Of a stretch of DNA of 64,000 nucleotides, positions 1-8,366 are shown in pieces; position 1 is the stretch's first letter, and each line of letters opens with the position of its first letter. Both the position numbers and the translations under genes were made by a program. The DNA is from Anaerocolumna chitinilytica (GTDB taxonomy: Bacteria; Bacillota; Clostridia; Lachnospirales; Lachnospiraceae): positions 624,001 through 688,000 of the forward strand of contig NZ_AP023368.1 of NCBI RefSeq assembly GCF_014218355.1, written 5' to 3'. Below the pieces are notes generated by a model that was not told the origin of the DNA, made no database searches, and worked only from the letters and a program-made list of their open reading frames with translations.

Positions 1-948
1 GGGCTGAAGTTGATATTTCTGTTCAATAATAAGCAGCTGGCTAATAAAAAGTCTGAAATAGAAAGAAGCACCTTGCCTATCTTTGTTATAGTTCTGGTAG
101 TAATTATCATTACAGCCTTTATCTTTACAAGAGGTTTTTCAACAAGAGTGGCAAGGTTAATTGATAAATTTAAGCTTGCTGAAACAGGAGATCTGACACT
201 TACAGAAGAAATTGAGGGAAATGACGAGATAACCATACTGGACAGACAGTTCAGCCATATGCTGATTAAGCTGGACAGGCTTATCAAGAAAAATTATGTT
301 CAGCAGTTGGAGAAGAAAGAGAGTGAATTCCGAAATTTGCAGTTACAGATTAACCCGCATTTTCTTTATAATACTCTTGAGACAATCAGTTCGATTGCAG
401 CGGTAAATAAGGTATTTATCATCTGTGACCTATGTGAAAAGCTGGGTGAAAATTTCAGGTACAGTCTGGGCAAGAATTACGGAGAATTTGTAACGGTAAT
501 GCAGGAACTGTCACATACTAAGAACTATGTATATATCCAGCAGACCAGGTTTGGCAATAAGTTCGAAGTATTTTATAATGTGGATAAGGAAGCTGAAAAT
601 TATCGTATTCTGCGCTTTATCTTGCAGCCAATTGTAGAGAATGCAATTGTTCACGGATTAAGCAAGATAGTCGGACAAGGAACCCTTGAGATTTCCATCA
701 GCAGAAAAGAGGAACAGCTGGTAATAAAGATTGAAGATGACGGAGTAGGTATGAGCGCTGAAAGGGTAGAGGAGATCAGCAAATACATCAATGACGGTAA
801 TATTGAGGATAAGAAAAGGCATAGTATTGGTATCCGTAATGTGAATCAGAGAATAAAGCTGGCATGCGGAAATGAATATGGTATAACAATTGATAGTTCT
901 GAAAATATAGGCAGCTGTTTTACGATAACATTGCCATTAATACAGTAG
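1..948 (+). CDS. Sensor histidine kinase, YesM/LytS-like (5' end outside window)
   Basis: The reading frame is open to the first base, so the N-terminal sensor part is missing. Counting from the TTG at 10, a membrane helix spans about residues 23-40, a HAMP linker 41-95, and a HisKA_7TM/His_kinase-type core carries the phosphoacceptor motif NPHFLYNTLE with His117. The ATP-binding domain has an N-box (QPIVENAIVHG, Asn211) and a DDGVGM G-box. This architecture is typical of kinases paired with AraC-type regulators that control sugar uptake in Firmicutes. The partner regulator begins 13 bp downstream. An inducing glycan or sugar for the ABC system at 5.3-9.3 kb is the likely signal, by context only. 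Confidence 0.93.
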   Translation, partial: GLKLIFLFNNKQLANKKSEIERSTLPIFVIVLVVIIITAFIFTRGFSTRVARLIDKFKLAETGDLTLTEEIEGNDEITILDRQFSHMLIKLDRLIKKNYVQQLEKKESEFRNLQLQINPHFLYNTLETISSIAAVNKVFIICDLCEKLGENFRYSLGKNYGEFVTVMQELSHTKNYVYIQQTRFGNKFEVFYNVDKEAENYRILRFILQPIVENAIVHGLSKIVGQGTLEISISRKEEQLVIKIEDDGVGMSAERVEEISKYINDGNIEDKKRHSIGIRNVNQRIKLACGNEYGITIDSSENIGSCFTITLPLIQ

Positions 949-961
949 GGAGGAGCATCGT

Positions 962-2569
962 ATGGAACGGAGCATTTTAATTGCAGACGATGAGCAACTG
1001 ATTCGGGAAGGTATCAAAGCCAGATTAGAGTATCTGGAGCTATTGCCAAGGGAATTATATGAGGCGGAAAATGCGGAAAAAGCAATGGATATCCTAAAGG
1101 AGCATGAAGTGGATATTGTAATAACGGATATCCGGATGGCTGAAATGAACGGCATTGAATTTATAAAGCAGGTAAAGCCCCTGTACCCTGATATCCAATT
1201 TATTATTCTCAGTGGATATGCCGAATTCGAGTATGCGGAGCAGGCAATTCAACTGGGGGTTAAGGCATATCTATTAAAACCGATATCCAATGATTCTTTG
1301 AAAAAAGCAGTAGAAGAGGCAGTCTTTAAGCTGGAGGAACTGGAAAGTTACAGAAGGACAGTCAGTGAAGGCAATCGTTCCATTGAAGAAAAGAAGCGGC
1401 TGCTCTTTGACAGGAGTGTCAATAATCTATTAAGAGCGGATGCCGACCTTTGGGATGATGAATATTCCAATGCGGTATATCAGGAATTTCCCCTCAAAGA
1501 TAAATGGATTATGCTGGTGATACTTAATATTGATGTGGAGAGCTATGAGCAGGGCAGCTTTGCATACAAAGATATTGAACTGGTTAAATTCTCAATTAAG
1601 AATGTATTTAATGAACTGGAATCCCAATGTGATAAGATTATCGTAAGTAATCTGGCGAATATGAACCAGCTTTTTGCACTGATTGCTCATAGTAATCAGG
1701 CCAAACTTCGGGGGGAAGCTGAAAAACTCTTTACCAGTCTATCTAATCAGATGAGAAGAAAGCTCAAGATATCCCTTACCTTTGGCTTTAGTTCTACACT
1801 CAGGCAAATTACTTCTAAATGTCAGAAAGAAGCCCAGGAAGCTCTTCTCCAGCGTCTTATCCATGGAAAGAATAATTTGTATTTTTATGAGGATATTAAG
1901 ATACTTACAGCGGAGCAGTTCCCTTCCTCTGAGCTTCATATGCTGCACCAATATATTGAGCGCCGGGATGCAGGAAATATTGAATTTCTAATCAATGATA
2001 TCTTTTCCGATGAGAATATTAAGAAATATAATGCCGCATATATTCGAATACTCTGGGCACGAATTATGAATATCTTGTTAAATGTAGCTAATCCACTGTT
2101 TACAAGTGAAGCCAAGAATATGGAGAAACTGGTTTTAAACTTTGAAATCTTTGATACCTTTCAGACGATGGATGAACTGCGTAATTTTCTGTATATGCTA
2201 GTTTTAGACTGCATACAAGTAAGTGCAGATATTGATGTGAATGCAAGAAATAAGATAAAGCTGGGGATAAAATATATTAAAGACAATTACAACAGGGATA
2301 TTGCAATAAATGAGCTGGCTGAGAAATTTGCTATCAGTCCCAATTATTTCTCGACTATATTTAAAAAAGAAACGGGTCAGACTACAGTGAACTTTATCAA
2401 AGAACTTCGAATTAAGAAGGCATGTGAATACCTGGTAAACTCAGATAAGAGCATTGCAGATATTTCCAAAGAAGTCGGCTATGAAGACAGTCAGTACTTC
2501 TTTCGTGTCTTTAAAAAAGCAACCGGTCTGACACCGCTTGAATATCGTAGGACTCACAGAAAACAGTGA
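962..2569 (+). CDS. AraC-family response regulator, YesN-like
   Basis: This 535-residue protein has an N-terminal receiver domain (acidic pocket DD at 9-10, phosphoacceptor Asp56 in VITDIRM, Lys in LLKPIS). A long middle region is of the kind seen in YesN proteins, and two AraC helix-turn-helix units fill about residues 433-531 and end in GLTPLEYRR. The start follows GGGAGGAGC 13 bp after the kinase stop, so the two are co-transcribed. It is the probable activator of the downstream sugar transport and hydrolase genes. Its target sites could not be identified by eye. Confidence 0.95.
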   Translation: MERSILIADDEQLIREGIKARLEYLELLPRELYEAENAEKAMDILKEHEVDIVITDIRMAEMNGIEFIKQVKPLYPDIQFIILSGYAEFEYAEQAIQLGVKAYLLKPISNDSLKKAVEEAVFKLEELESYRRTVSEGNRSIEEKKRLLFDRSVNNLLRADADLWDDEYSNAVYQEFPLKDKWIMLVILNIDVESYEQGSFAYKDIELVKFSIKNVFNELESQCDKIIVSNLANMNQLFALIAHSNQAKLRGEAEKLFTSLSNQMRRKLKISLTFGFSSTLRQITSKCQKEAQEALLQRLIHGKNNLYFYEDIKILTAEQFPSSELHMLHQYIERRDAGNIEFLINDIFSDENIKKYNAAYIRILWARIMNILLNVANPLFTSEAKNMEKLVLNFEIFDTFQTMDELRNFLYMLVLDCIQVSADIDVNARNKIKLGIKYIKDNYNRDIAINELAEKFAISPNYFSTIFKKETGQTTVNFIKELRIKKACEYLVNSDKSIADISKEVGYEDSQYFFRVFKKATGLTPLEYRRTHRKQ

Positions 2570-2573
2570 TAGA

Positions 2574-3497
2574 TTACAAGAGGATAGTGGGCGCTACGCA
2601 AATTAGATTCTCGATACAAGTATCTTTATGGTATAATTTCGGCAACAGAGCAGATTCCTGCTCTAATTCTTGAAAAGTAACAGCCGTAGGAGTTCTTACA
2701 GAGATTTCTTTTGTGAGAATTCCTTTTTTTGTTTTTATTGTAAGATAATAAGGGTCAGAGTCTTGGTGAATATAACCTGGTTTGCCGGTCTCTGTAATGC
2801 TAAAAGTAATAAGCTCCTGCTCACGGTCTGTTTTTGCTATAAGAAGAGGGCCTCTGGATATCCAGGTCTTCTGATGTTTTATGGCTGACCTCAGTTCTGC
2901 CTCGACATCTCCTTCTTCCGTGCCTTCGATATAGGTTGCGTAATGATTGCTCATATTCCAACTGCCGTGAAGGTCCATGCCACAGGTAAAAGCCAGAGGA
3001 TATCCCTTTAATACCAGCTCTTCCCACCAGAGTAATCCACGCTCATTTACCTCATGAAGGGGCTCCAGGTTGTTAAAAATTTCTATAAAGTCAAAGGAGT
3101 GAAAGTCGTGAATTTCCATATCGAAGCGGCAGCCTCTGGCAAAGGGATTGCCGTAGGAGAAAGGATGGGCTATACCTACAAGAGCGCCTTTTTCTCTGGC
3201 AGCGGTAAACAAAAGCTCCGGTTTATGAAGATTAATATTTTCCCAAGGGACATATTCGGATAGCTGAAAACAGAGAATATGGCCGTAGTAAGTGGTGTAC
3301 TCCATGCCATAGATGCAGGAGATTTCAGTATTTCCGGCAAGAAGTTCTTTGATCTTACTATGACCTGAAATTGTGTTATGGTCTGTAATAGCAAAAGCAT
3401 CTACCTTGTCTTTTTGCAGGAAATCAATCAGTTCGGCAGGGGTAAGGCTTCCGTCTGATTCGGTGGTATGGTTATGTAATTCCAAACGCTTATACAT
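2574..3497 (-). CDS. PHP-domain metal-dependent phosphoesterase
   Basis: A 307-residue protein with the PHP metal-binding signature: His8-Asn-His10 in ELHNHTTESDGS, then ITDHNT, a GIAHPF motif and a late MDLHG motif. PHP proteins of this size hydrolyse phosphoesters in a divalent-metal site; the substrate here is unknown. I chose the ATG at 3497 because AAGGAGG lies five bases upstream. A longer frame begins at 3521 but lacks such a site. The start overlaps the stop of the upstream gene by 8 bp, so translation is probably coupled. It is convergent with the response regulator, ending 4 bp from it. Confidence 0.85.
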   Translation of the reverse strand: MYKRLELHNHTTESDGSLTPAELIDFLQKDKVDAFAITDHNTISGHSKIKELLAGNTEISCIYGMEYTTYYGHILCFQLSEYVPWENINLHKPELLFTAAREKGALVGIAHPFSYGNPFARGCRFDMEIHDFHSFDFIEIFNNLEPLHEVNERGLLWWEELVLKGYPLAFTCGMDLHGSWNMSNHYATYIEGTEEGDVEAELRSAIKHQKTWISRGPLLIAKTDREQELITFSITETGKPGYIHQDSDPYYLTIKTKKGILTKEISVRTPTAVTFQELEQESALLPKLYHKDTCIENLICVAPTILL

Positions 3498-3969
3498 TAG
3501 AACCTCCTTCCCTATCTTCATTTACCGATAAGGTTATTTCATAGTGGGTATCATCTTGTATGACATTAAATACTACCAAGGTAAGGCGGATAACACCATG
3601 AAGACTTTCCTGAGGAAGGCAGCCTTCGCTGGTATAATCGGGGGAGTAGTGCATATGCCTTTTAGTCAGCTGCTTATGTATGCCGCCAATGAAGGTATCA
3701 TCCATAGTGGCTATCGTGTGAATTTCAGTTTTCATCCCCTGAATGGCATTTAGTATCTGTTCCTCTGTTTCGATTTCAGAGTCATACTTCCCTTTGCAGG
3801 CAGCAATAAAATCCTCCCTAATTTCTTTTGTTATTTCTGTATAATGCTGTTTGTCAAAGGTAAAGAAAATATCCATTTCAGAATATTCCCTGTCCAGGCA
3901 GACGGTATAGGATATCTGACCGACAAAACCTTTATTTAAGATACCTCCTGCTGTGTAGATGGTTTTCAT
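3490..3969 (-). CDS. Unrecognised small protein, translationally coupled to a PHP phosphoesterase
   Basis: A 159-residue, probably cytosolic protein without a signal peptide or membrane segment. I do not recognise the family. It opens with MKTIYTAGGILNKGF, has a central acidic helical stretch, and a late run of beta-like hydrophobic segments (VIRLTLVVFNVIQ, HYEITLSV). The ATG at 3969 has GGAGG five bases upstream; a TTG at 3981 is a poorer start. Its end overlaps the PHP gene by 8 bp, which suggests the two products work together, perhaps as a partner or substrate-binding subunit (inference). Confidence 0.75.
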   Translation of the reverse strand: MKTIYTAGGILNKGFVGQISYTVCLDREYSEMDIFFTFDKQHYTEITKEIREDFIAACKGKYDSEIETEEQILNAIQGMKTEIHTIATMDDTFIGGIHKQLTKRHMHYSPDYTSEGCLPQESLHGVIRLTLVVFNVIQDDTHYEITLSVNEDREGGSNV

Positions 3970-3983
3970 ATCAACCTCCAATC

Positions 3984-3998
3984 CGTCACCGGGTGACG
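3984..3998. promoter_or_regulatory. Inverted repeat in the leader of the PHP operon
   Basis: CGTCACC and GGTGACG arms of 7 bp are separated by one base, just upstream of the ribosome binding site of the - strand gene pair. With a one-base centre it reads better as a protein-binding palindrome than as an RNA hairpin. Confidence 0.4.
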
Positions 3999-4027
3999 TG
4001 TTATAGTTATTAATGCTTAGGTAATTT

Positions 4028-4070
4028 AAGCTGTCAGCTTCAATATACTACGATAAAATATCCTATGCAA
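4028..4070 (-). promoter_or_regulatory. Predicted promoter of the - strand PHP operon with an operator-like palindrome
   Basis: Read on the - strand, TTGCAT (4070-4065) is followed after 17 bases by TATATT (4047-4042). A perfect 6-1-6 palindrome, AAGCTG/CAGCTT, covers 4028-4040 at the expected transcription start. A repressor or activator binding there would directly control the pair at 3969-2574. Confidence 0.5.
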
Positions 4071-4205
4071 GACAGTAAAGTAAAAATATAGAAATATCCA
4101 CTGTTCTGCAGAGATTTATCCATTGAAGACGGCAGTTAAGTTCCATAAGATTAATATAGATAAAAGAATAATAAAAAGAGAAAGAAACAGAAAGGACAAT
4201 GAAAA

Positions 4206-5117
4206 ATGAAAAAAAGAATTTTCCCAAGATTTGAAAATACCTACAAAGGTAATCTGCATTCCCATACGACACGTTCAGATGGAGCCTATGATTTGGAAAC
4301 AGTTATAAAGGCTTATAAAGAAAAAGGTTATCAATTCCTGTGTATTTCCGATCACCGTAGATATTATATCAGCAGCATAAAGGATAATGAAGAGTTTATC
4401 ATATTGGATGGTATGGAAGGGGAAGTGGGAGACAGCTGTTACCATATTCATGCTATCGCTGACTATAATGTGAATGTAAAGGAAAGATATGAGGCTGAGA
4501 GCATTTGGCCGGTTACAGACCAATCTCCCCAAGAAACAATCAATGAGTACAGGAATAAAGGGAATATCTGTATTATTAACCATCCCAGATGGACAAAATT
4601 CGAATATGAAGAGTTATTGGAACCGGAGGGATATTTAGGCATAGAAGTTTATAACCATAACTGTGACAGAGAAAGTCTTACCGGCTATGCTACGGATTAC
4701 TGGGATTATTTACTGAGAAAAGGGAAGAAGGTCTATGGTTTTGCTTCTGATGATGCCCATGCAAAAGATCTTCATTGTAATGTAAAAGAATTCTTTGGCG
4801 GCTGGATCTGTGTTTCAGCAGCAGGATTAGCTCAAAAAGATATTGTAAGCAGTTTAAAAACCGGAGATTTTTATGCTTCAAACGGACCTGAGTTTCTTAG
4901 TATTGAGTTAGAAGATAACACACTGCGGGTTTGTACAAGCCCTGTAAAGTCCATAGCCTTTATAACCTGGCCGGAGCACGGAAGGAATGTTTATGACAGG
5001 AGCGGGATGGATGTAAGAGAAGCAGAATTCGCAGTTCCATCCGGTACACAATATGTAAGAATTGAAATTACAGACATAAACGGTAAAAAGGCATGGTCAA
5101 ATCCACTGTTTTTTTAA
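4206..5117 (+). CDS. PHP-domain phosphoesterase-like protein
   Basis: A 303-residue protein with a second, divergent PHP fold: His18-Ser-His20 in GNLHSHTTRSDG, ISDHRR, INHPRW and a SDDAHAKD motif, all consistent with metal ligands in the PHP family. It has no signal peptide. It is distinct from the PHP protein at 2574-3497 and is transcribed divergently from it. The ATG at 4206 is preceded by AAAGGA at a rather long spacing. It sits upstream of the sugar ABC genes. A role in hydrolysing a phosphorylated sugar or nucleotide is possible but not shown. Confidence 0.83.
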   Translation: MKKRIFPRFENTYKGNLHSHTTRSDGAYDLETVIKAYKEKGYQFLCISDHRRYYISSIKDNEEFIILDGMEGEVGDSCYHIHAIADYNVNVKERYEAESIWPVTDQSPQETINEYRNKGNICIINHPRWTKFEYEELLEPEGYLGIEVYNHNCDRESLTGYATDYWDYLLRKGKKVYGFASDDAHAKDLHCNVKEFFGGWICVSAAGLAQKDIVSSLKTGDFYASNGPEFLSIELEDNTLRVCTSPVKSIAFITWPEHGRNVYDRSGMDVREAEFAVPSGTQYVRIEITDINGKKAWSNPLFF

Positions 5118-5154
5118 GCCGCTAATAGATATCTCCATTCCGTTATACCTATAG

Positions 5155-5237
5155 ATTGGCGACTGGGACTCCCAGGCACATGGGTGAAGGATGCTTCTTA
5201 ATTATTCGCACCAACCGGCAGTGTAGAAATTTACACT
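5155..5237 (+). promoter_or_regulatory. Branched RNA-like leader fold upstream of the sugar permease gene
   Basis: The stretch can fold as a junction. An outer stem pairs TTGGCGA at 5155-5161 with TCG-CCAA at about 5207-5215 (two-base bulge). It encloses a 5-bp hairpin at 5163-5175 (CTGGG/CCCAG, loop ACT) and a GAAG/CTTC hairpin near 5187-5198. A further hairpin, AGTGTA/TACACT, lies at 5220-5237. I do not recognise it as a known riboswitch class. The structure is seen by hand pairing only. Confidence 0.35.
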
Positions 5238-5248
5238 GAAATCAAAAG

Positions 5249-5286
5249 TTTCGTCCATTGTGGGATGAAAGCAGTTTTTTTATAAT
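5249..5286 (+). terminator. Terminator-like hairpin overlapping a possible promoter
   Basis: TTTCGTCC (5249-5256) pairs with GGATGAAA (5263-5270), 8 bp with one G-U, followed after GCAG by seven T (5275-5281). It could end transcription from the PHP gene at 5117 or act as an attenuator. A perfect TATAAT follows at 5281-5286 with a weak TTGTGG 17 bases upstream (5258-5263), so a promoter for the ABC operon may overlap it. Confidence 0.45.
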
Positions 5287-5317
5287 AAAGACAGAAACAA
5301 AAGCGAGGAGGAATGGC

Positions 5318-6268
5318 ATGGCAGCCGGAACAGTTAAAAAAGCAGAGCAAATATATGCCAAGAAGCCCATTATAAAAAGGCTGATAAAATTTTGGCCCTT
5401 ATATTTAATGCTGCTACCCTGTATCATTTATTACATACTGATTTGTTATATTCCGATGGGAGGTATTGTTCTGGCATTCAAGGACTATTCCTTTCGAAAG
5501 GGGATTTGGGGAAGTCCCTGGGTAGGCTTTCGGTATTTTAGAACTTTCTTTAGCAGTTTTGATTTTGTACGCTTACTTCGTAATACTTTAACAGTGGGAT
5601 TAATCAAATGTATTCTTGAATTTCCTTTTGCCATTATCCTGGCGCTGCTGTTAAATGAAGTCCGCAGTATGAAGTTTAAAAAGATAAGTCAGACGATTAC
5701 TTACCTGCCCCACTTTCTGTCGACAGTAATTATTGTAACCATTATGCAGAGAATCCTGGCTCCTAATACCGGTGTATTAAACCAGTTGATTGGAAAGCTT
5801 GGCGGAGATTCCAGTACTTTCTTCTTAATGGAATCCAAATACTTTTTCCAGCTGTTGTTTTCCATGGATTTATGGAGAAATATCGGATGGGATTCCATTA
5901 TATACCTGGCTGCTATCAGCGGTGTTGATCTGGCTCTTTATGAAGCTGCAAGTATTGATGGATGTTCCAAGCTCAAGAAAATGTGGCACATTACACTGCC
6001 AGGAATCAGAGGTACTATCGGACTCTTGTTCATTATAGGTGTCGGCGGCTTGCTTTCTTCCGGTTTTGAACAGATATTCCTGTTAAGAACCCCTGGAAAT
6101 ATGTCGGTAGCAGATACCCTGGATACCTTCGTGGTACGTATTGGTCTTATGAATGGACAGTTTGGTTATGCCACAGCAGTAGGACTTGTACAGGGAGTCG
6201 TTGGTTTGATTTTAGTAGTTGGATGCAATAAGCTTTCAAAGAAACTTACGGAAGTCGGTCTTTGGTAA
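5318..6268 (+). CDS. Sugar ABC transporter permease, LplB type
   Basis: This 316-residue protein has about six membrane helices and the inner-membrane permease EAA loop ([22 protein letters not shown]), the site that contacts the ATPase. Sequence and length match the LplB/UgpA branch of carbohydrate uptake permeases. The ATG at 5318 has GGAGG six bases upstream; an earlier frame start at 5258 lies within the terminator-like hairpin and is unlikely. It forms a transporter with the binding protein at 6409 and the permease at 8367. No ATPase gene is nearby, as is usual for systems that share an MsmX-type ATPase. Confidence 0.94.
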   Translation: MAAGTVKKAEQIYAKKPIIKRLIKFWPLYLMLLPCIIYYILICYIPMGGIVLAFKDYSFRKGIWGSPWVGFRYFRTFFSSFDFVRLLRNTLTVGLIKCILEFPFAIILALLLNEVRSMKFKKISQTITYLPHFLSTVIIVTIMQRILAPNTGVLNQLIGKLGGDSSTFFLMESKYFFQLLFSMDLWRNIGWDSIIYLAAISGVDLALYEAASIDGCSKLKKMWHITLPGIRGTIGLLFIIGVGGLLSSGFEQIFLLRTPGNMSVADTLDTFVVRIGLMNGQFGYATAVGLVQGVVGLILVVGCNKLSKKLTEVGLW

Positions 6269-6376
6269 CAATATAATGCACTATTTAGAATGGGATTATG
6301 GCAACTGGTTCTAAATATTTAAGCATATAAAATGTTTTATTCCGGAAGTATTTTGCTTTTGGAATAGGCGAAAGAG

Positions 6377-6391
6377 GCGCATACTATGCGC
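6377..6391 (+). promoter_or_regulatory. GC-rich hairpin just upstream of the binding-protein gene
   Basis: GCGCAT and ATGCGC arms (6 bp, loop ACT) end seven bases before the GGAGG site at 6398-6402 of the binding-protein gene. A 5' hairpin here could protect the mRNA or mark a processing site that raises binding-protein expression relative to the permeases. Confidence 0.4.
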
Positions 6392-6408
6392 AGGAATGGA
6401 GGTAATTT

Positions 6409-8163
6409 ATGAGAAGAAGTATTTTGAAACGTTTCTTTGCAGTAGGTCTCGTTGCTGCAATGGTGGTTACAGGAACAACCGCCTGTTCAAAATCTGGGGA
6501 AAAAGCATCAAATAACAATTCAACCGAAACATCCGGTGAGGATAATGCGAACAAGCCGGACACCTGGATTGCAGACAGAACTATTACCGTGCAGGCTTAT
6601 GTTGATGATATCGGAAACAGCCTGCCAAAGAATTTAAATGATACTGCAGTTATGAAGGAGATTACAAAGCGCACAGGTATAAAGCTGGATATCCAATATA
6701 CCCCTGGCGACAGTGATTCCAGTGTAATGGCAGCCCAGCTGGCTTCCGGTACGATTCCGGATGTAATAGTATCCTATTTGGATAACTCTACCAGACCTGA
6801 GTTTCCTATACTTTTAAAGGCAGCTCGTGAGGAGATGTTTGCCGATGTCTCCGGTTACTTAAAGGATATGAAGGTTTACAATCGCTATCTGGAGAAAGAT
6901 TATCTTCCCAATGATGCACAAAAGAATATAACTTTCCGTGACGAATTCAAGGGTGCTGCTTATATCCTTCCGCTTGCAGTTGATTCAGAAGACAGATCTA
7001 TGGAGTATAATCCTGAAAATGCTTATGTAGGCGGTATGTACATCCAGAAATCCATCGTCGATGCTCTTGGCATTGATCCGAAAACAATCAAAACCCAGGA
7101 TCAATTCTATGATTTATTAGTAAAAATCAAAGAGGGCAACTTCAAAGACGATAACGGAAATGCAGTATATCCTTTAGGACCGAAATATTGGGGTGGATCT
7201 CCTGATTCACTTAAGTACATTGTAGCCGGATATGACTGGGGTGTAAGTGACGGTTATAATATTACAGATGATGGCACCATTAAGCATGAAGCAGATACTG
7301 ATTATGTTTATAAAAAGATTAACTATGTAAGAAAACTTTTAGCAGAGGGCTTAATGAATCCTGAGTTCTTTACGATGGATTCCACCCGTGCAGAAGAAGT
7401 ATCAAGATCCCATAACTCCGCAATTATTGCAGATGTTCACAATTATCAGGATATTGTTTATACAAAAGATGAATGGTTACCATTAGGACCTTTAAATGAT
7501 TTCACCGGAAGTAATTCTACCATTGTACATGGCAAGAGTAATTATGGAGCCTGGGCAATTTCAGCCGGTGCTAAGAATCCGGAAGAAATCCTGAAATTCT
7601 TTGATTATCTTTCAACTCCGGAAGGACAGCTTTTATGCCAATATGGTGTGGAAGGCCAGTCTTATAATATGGTTGACGGTAAGCCTGTTTTAACGGATGA
7701 GGCATTACAGAAGCTTAATGATGGAGATAAGGATTACCTGGTAGATAAGATTGGTGCCGGCTTCGGAAACAATGGCTGTGTATTTTTCTCTTATATGTTA
7801 ACTAATATCGATAATTTAGGCAACTTTGGAGAAAGCCGTCCTGGTGCTGCTTCCAGTTCAACCTTCAAAAGATCTATTCAAATTGCAAAGGACTATCCAA
7901 GAACTTTAAAACTTGTTCCCGGTCTTGATGCAACTGCTTATCTTTCAGCAGATTCACTTGCAGATGTAAAAGCACAGATGTCCCTGTTAAACTATAAAGA
8001 TATGCTGGTTCAGGCAATCTATGCGAATTCCGATGATGAAGTAAAACAGATAGTAGAATCCTTCCGTCAGCAATTAAAGCAGGCCGGAGATGACACCTTC
8101 ATCGAATACATCAGTAAATTATATCAGGAAGATAAGAATACTATCGATTTCTATACAAAATAA
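6409..8163 (+). CDS. Extracellular sugar-binding lipoprotein, LplA type
   Basis: A 584-residue binding protein with a type II signal peptide ending in a lipobox (VTGTTAC, Cys near residue 26), followed by a Ser/Asn/Lys-rich linker. The mature part resembles the long family-1 solute-binding proteins that partner LplB/LplC permeases. Typical motifs include ASGTIPDVIV near residue 110 and LKFFDYLSTPEGQ, the conserved closing region. It would deliver an oligosaccharide to the permeases. GGAGG lies six bases before the ATG. The nearby mannosidases suggest a mannose-containing oligosaccharide as ligand (inference). Confidence 0.95.
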   Translation: MRRSILKRFFAVGLVAAMVVTGTTACSKSGEKASNNNSTETSGEDNANKPDTWIADRTITVQAYVDDIGNSLPKNLNDTAVMKEITKRTGIKLDIQYTPGDSDSSVMAAQLASGTIPDVIVSYLDNSTRPEFPILLKAAREEMFADVSGYLKDMKVYNRYLEKDYLPNDAQKNITFRDEFKGAAYILPLAVDSEDRSMEYNPENAYVGGMYIQKSIVDALGIDPKTIKTQDQFYDLLVKIKEGNFKDDNGNAVYPLGPKYWGGSPDSLKYIVAGYDWGVSDGYNITDDGTIKHEADTDYVYKKINYVRKLLAEGLMNPEFFTMDSTRAEEVSRSHNSAIIADVHNYQDIVYTKDEWLPLGPLNDFTGSNSTIVHGKSNYGAWAISAGAKNPEEILKFFDYLSTPEGQLLCQYGVEGQSYNMVDGKPVLTDEALQKLNDGDKDYLVDKIGAGFGNNGCVFFSYMLTNIDNLGNFGESRPGAASSSTFKRSIQIAKDYPRTLKLVPGLDATAYLSADSLADVKAQMSLLNYKDMLVQAIYANSDDEVKQIVESFRQQLKQAGDDTFIEYISKLYQEDKNTIDFYTK

Positions 8164-8170
8164 TTCTATT

Positions 8171-8308
8171 GCATACCGCAGGACTGCTTGCCGAGTGCAG
8201 GCAGTCTAGCAGGTTGCAGACAACCTGCCAGGTTGCAGACAACTTGCCAGATTGCAGACAACTTGCCAGGCAATGTAGCCCAGAGGCGGCAAGTTAGCTG
8301 CGGTATGC
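8171..8308 (+). repeat. Hairpin-repeat cluster inside the ABC operon
   Basis: A 10-bp perfect inverted repeat (GCATACCGCA at 8171-8180, TGCGGTATGC at 8299-8308) and an inner 7-bp pair (CTTGCCG 8187-8193, CGGCAAG 8287-8293) enclose three tandem 19-bp units at 8211-8229, 8230-8248 and 8249-8267. The first unit and its left flank form an 8-bp hairpin around a CAGA loop; later units degrade by one or two changes. A separate 10-bp hairpin with one G-U pair lies at 8182-8206. It sits between the binding-protein and second permease genes, where stabilising or partially terminating structures set the subunit ratio in other operons. Confidence 0.75.
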
Positions 8309-8366
8309 CTAAAAAGATAAAAGCATTACGCAAGTGCTGAAAATGAAAGGATAAGGTGCAGCTTAT

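Noticed and set aside
5163..5190. String resembling part of a cobalamin riboswitch (ACTGGG...CCCAGG...GAAGG)
   Set aside because: The conserved B12-box and other core segments are absent, so the likeness is probably chance.
5266..5279. CcpA cre-like sequence TGAAAGCAGTTTTT
   Set aside because: Matches about 11 of 14 consensus positions but lacks the central CG and lies in a hairpin/T tract, which explains it equally well.
8211..8267. Short tandem repeats suggestive of a CRISPR array
   Set aside because: Units are 19 bp and directly adjacent with no spacers, and no cas genes are present.
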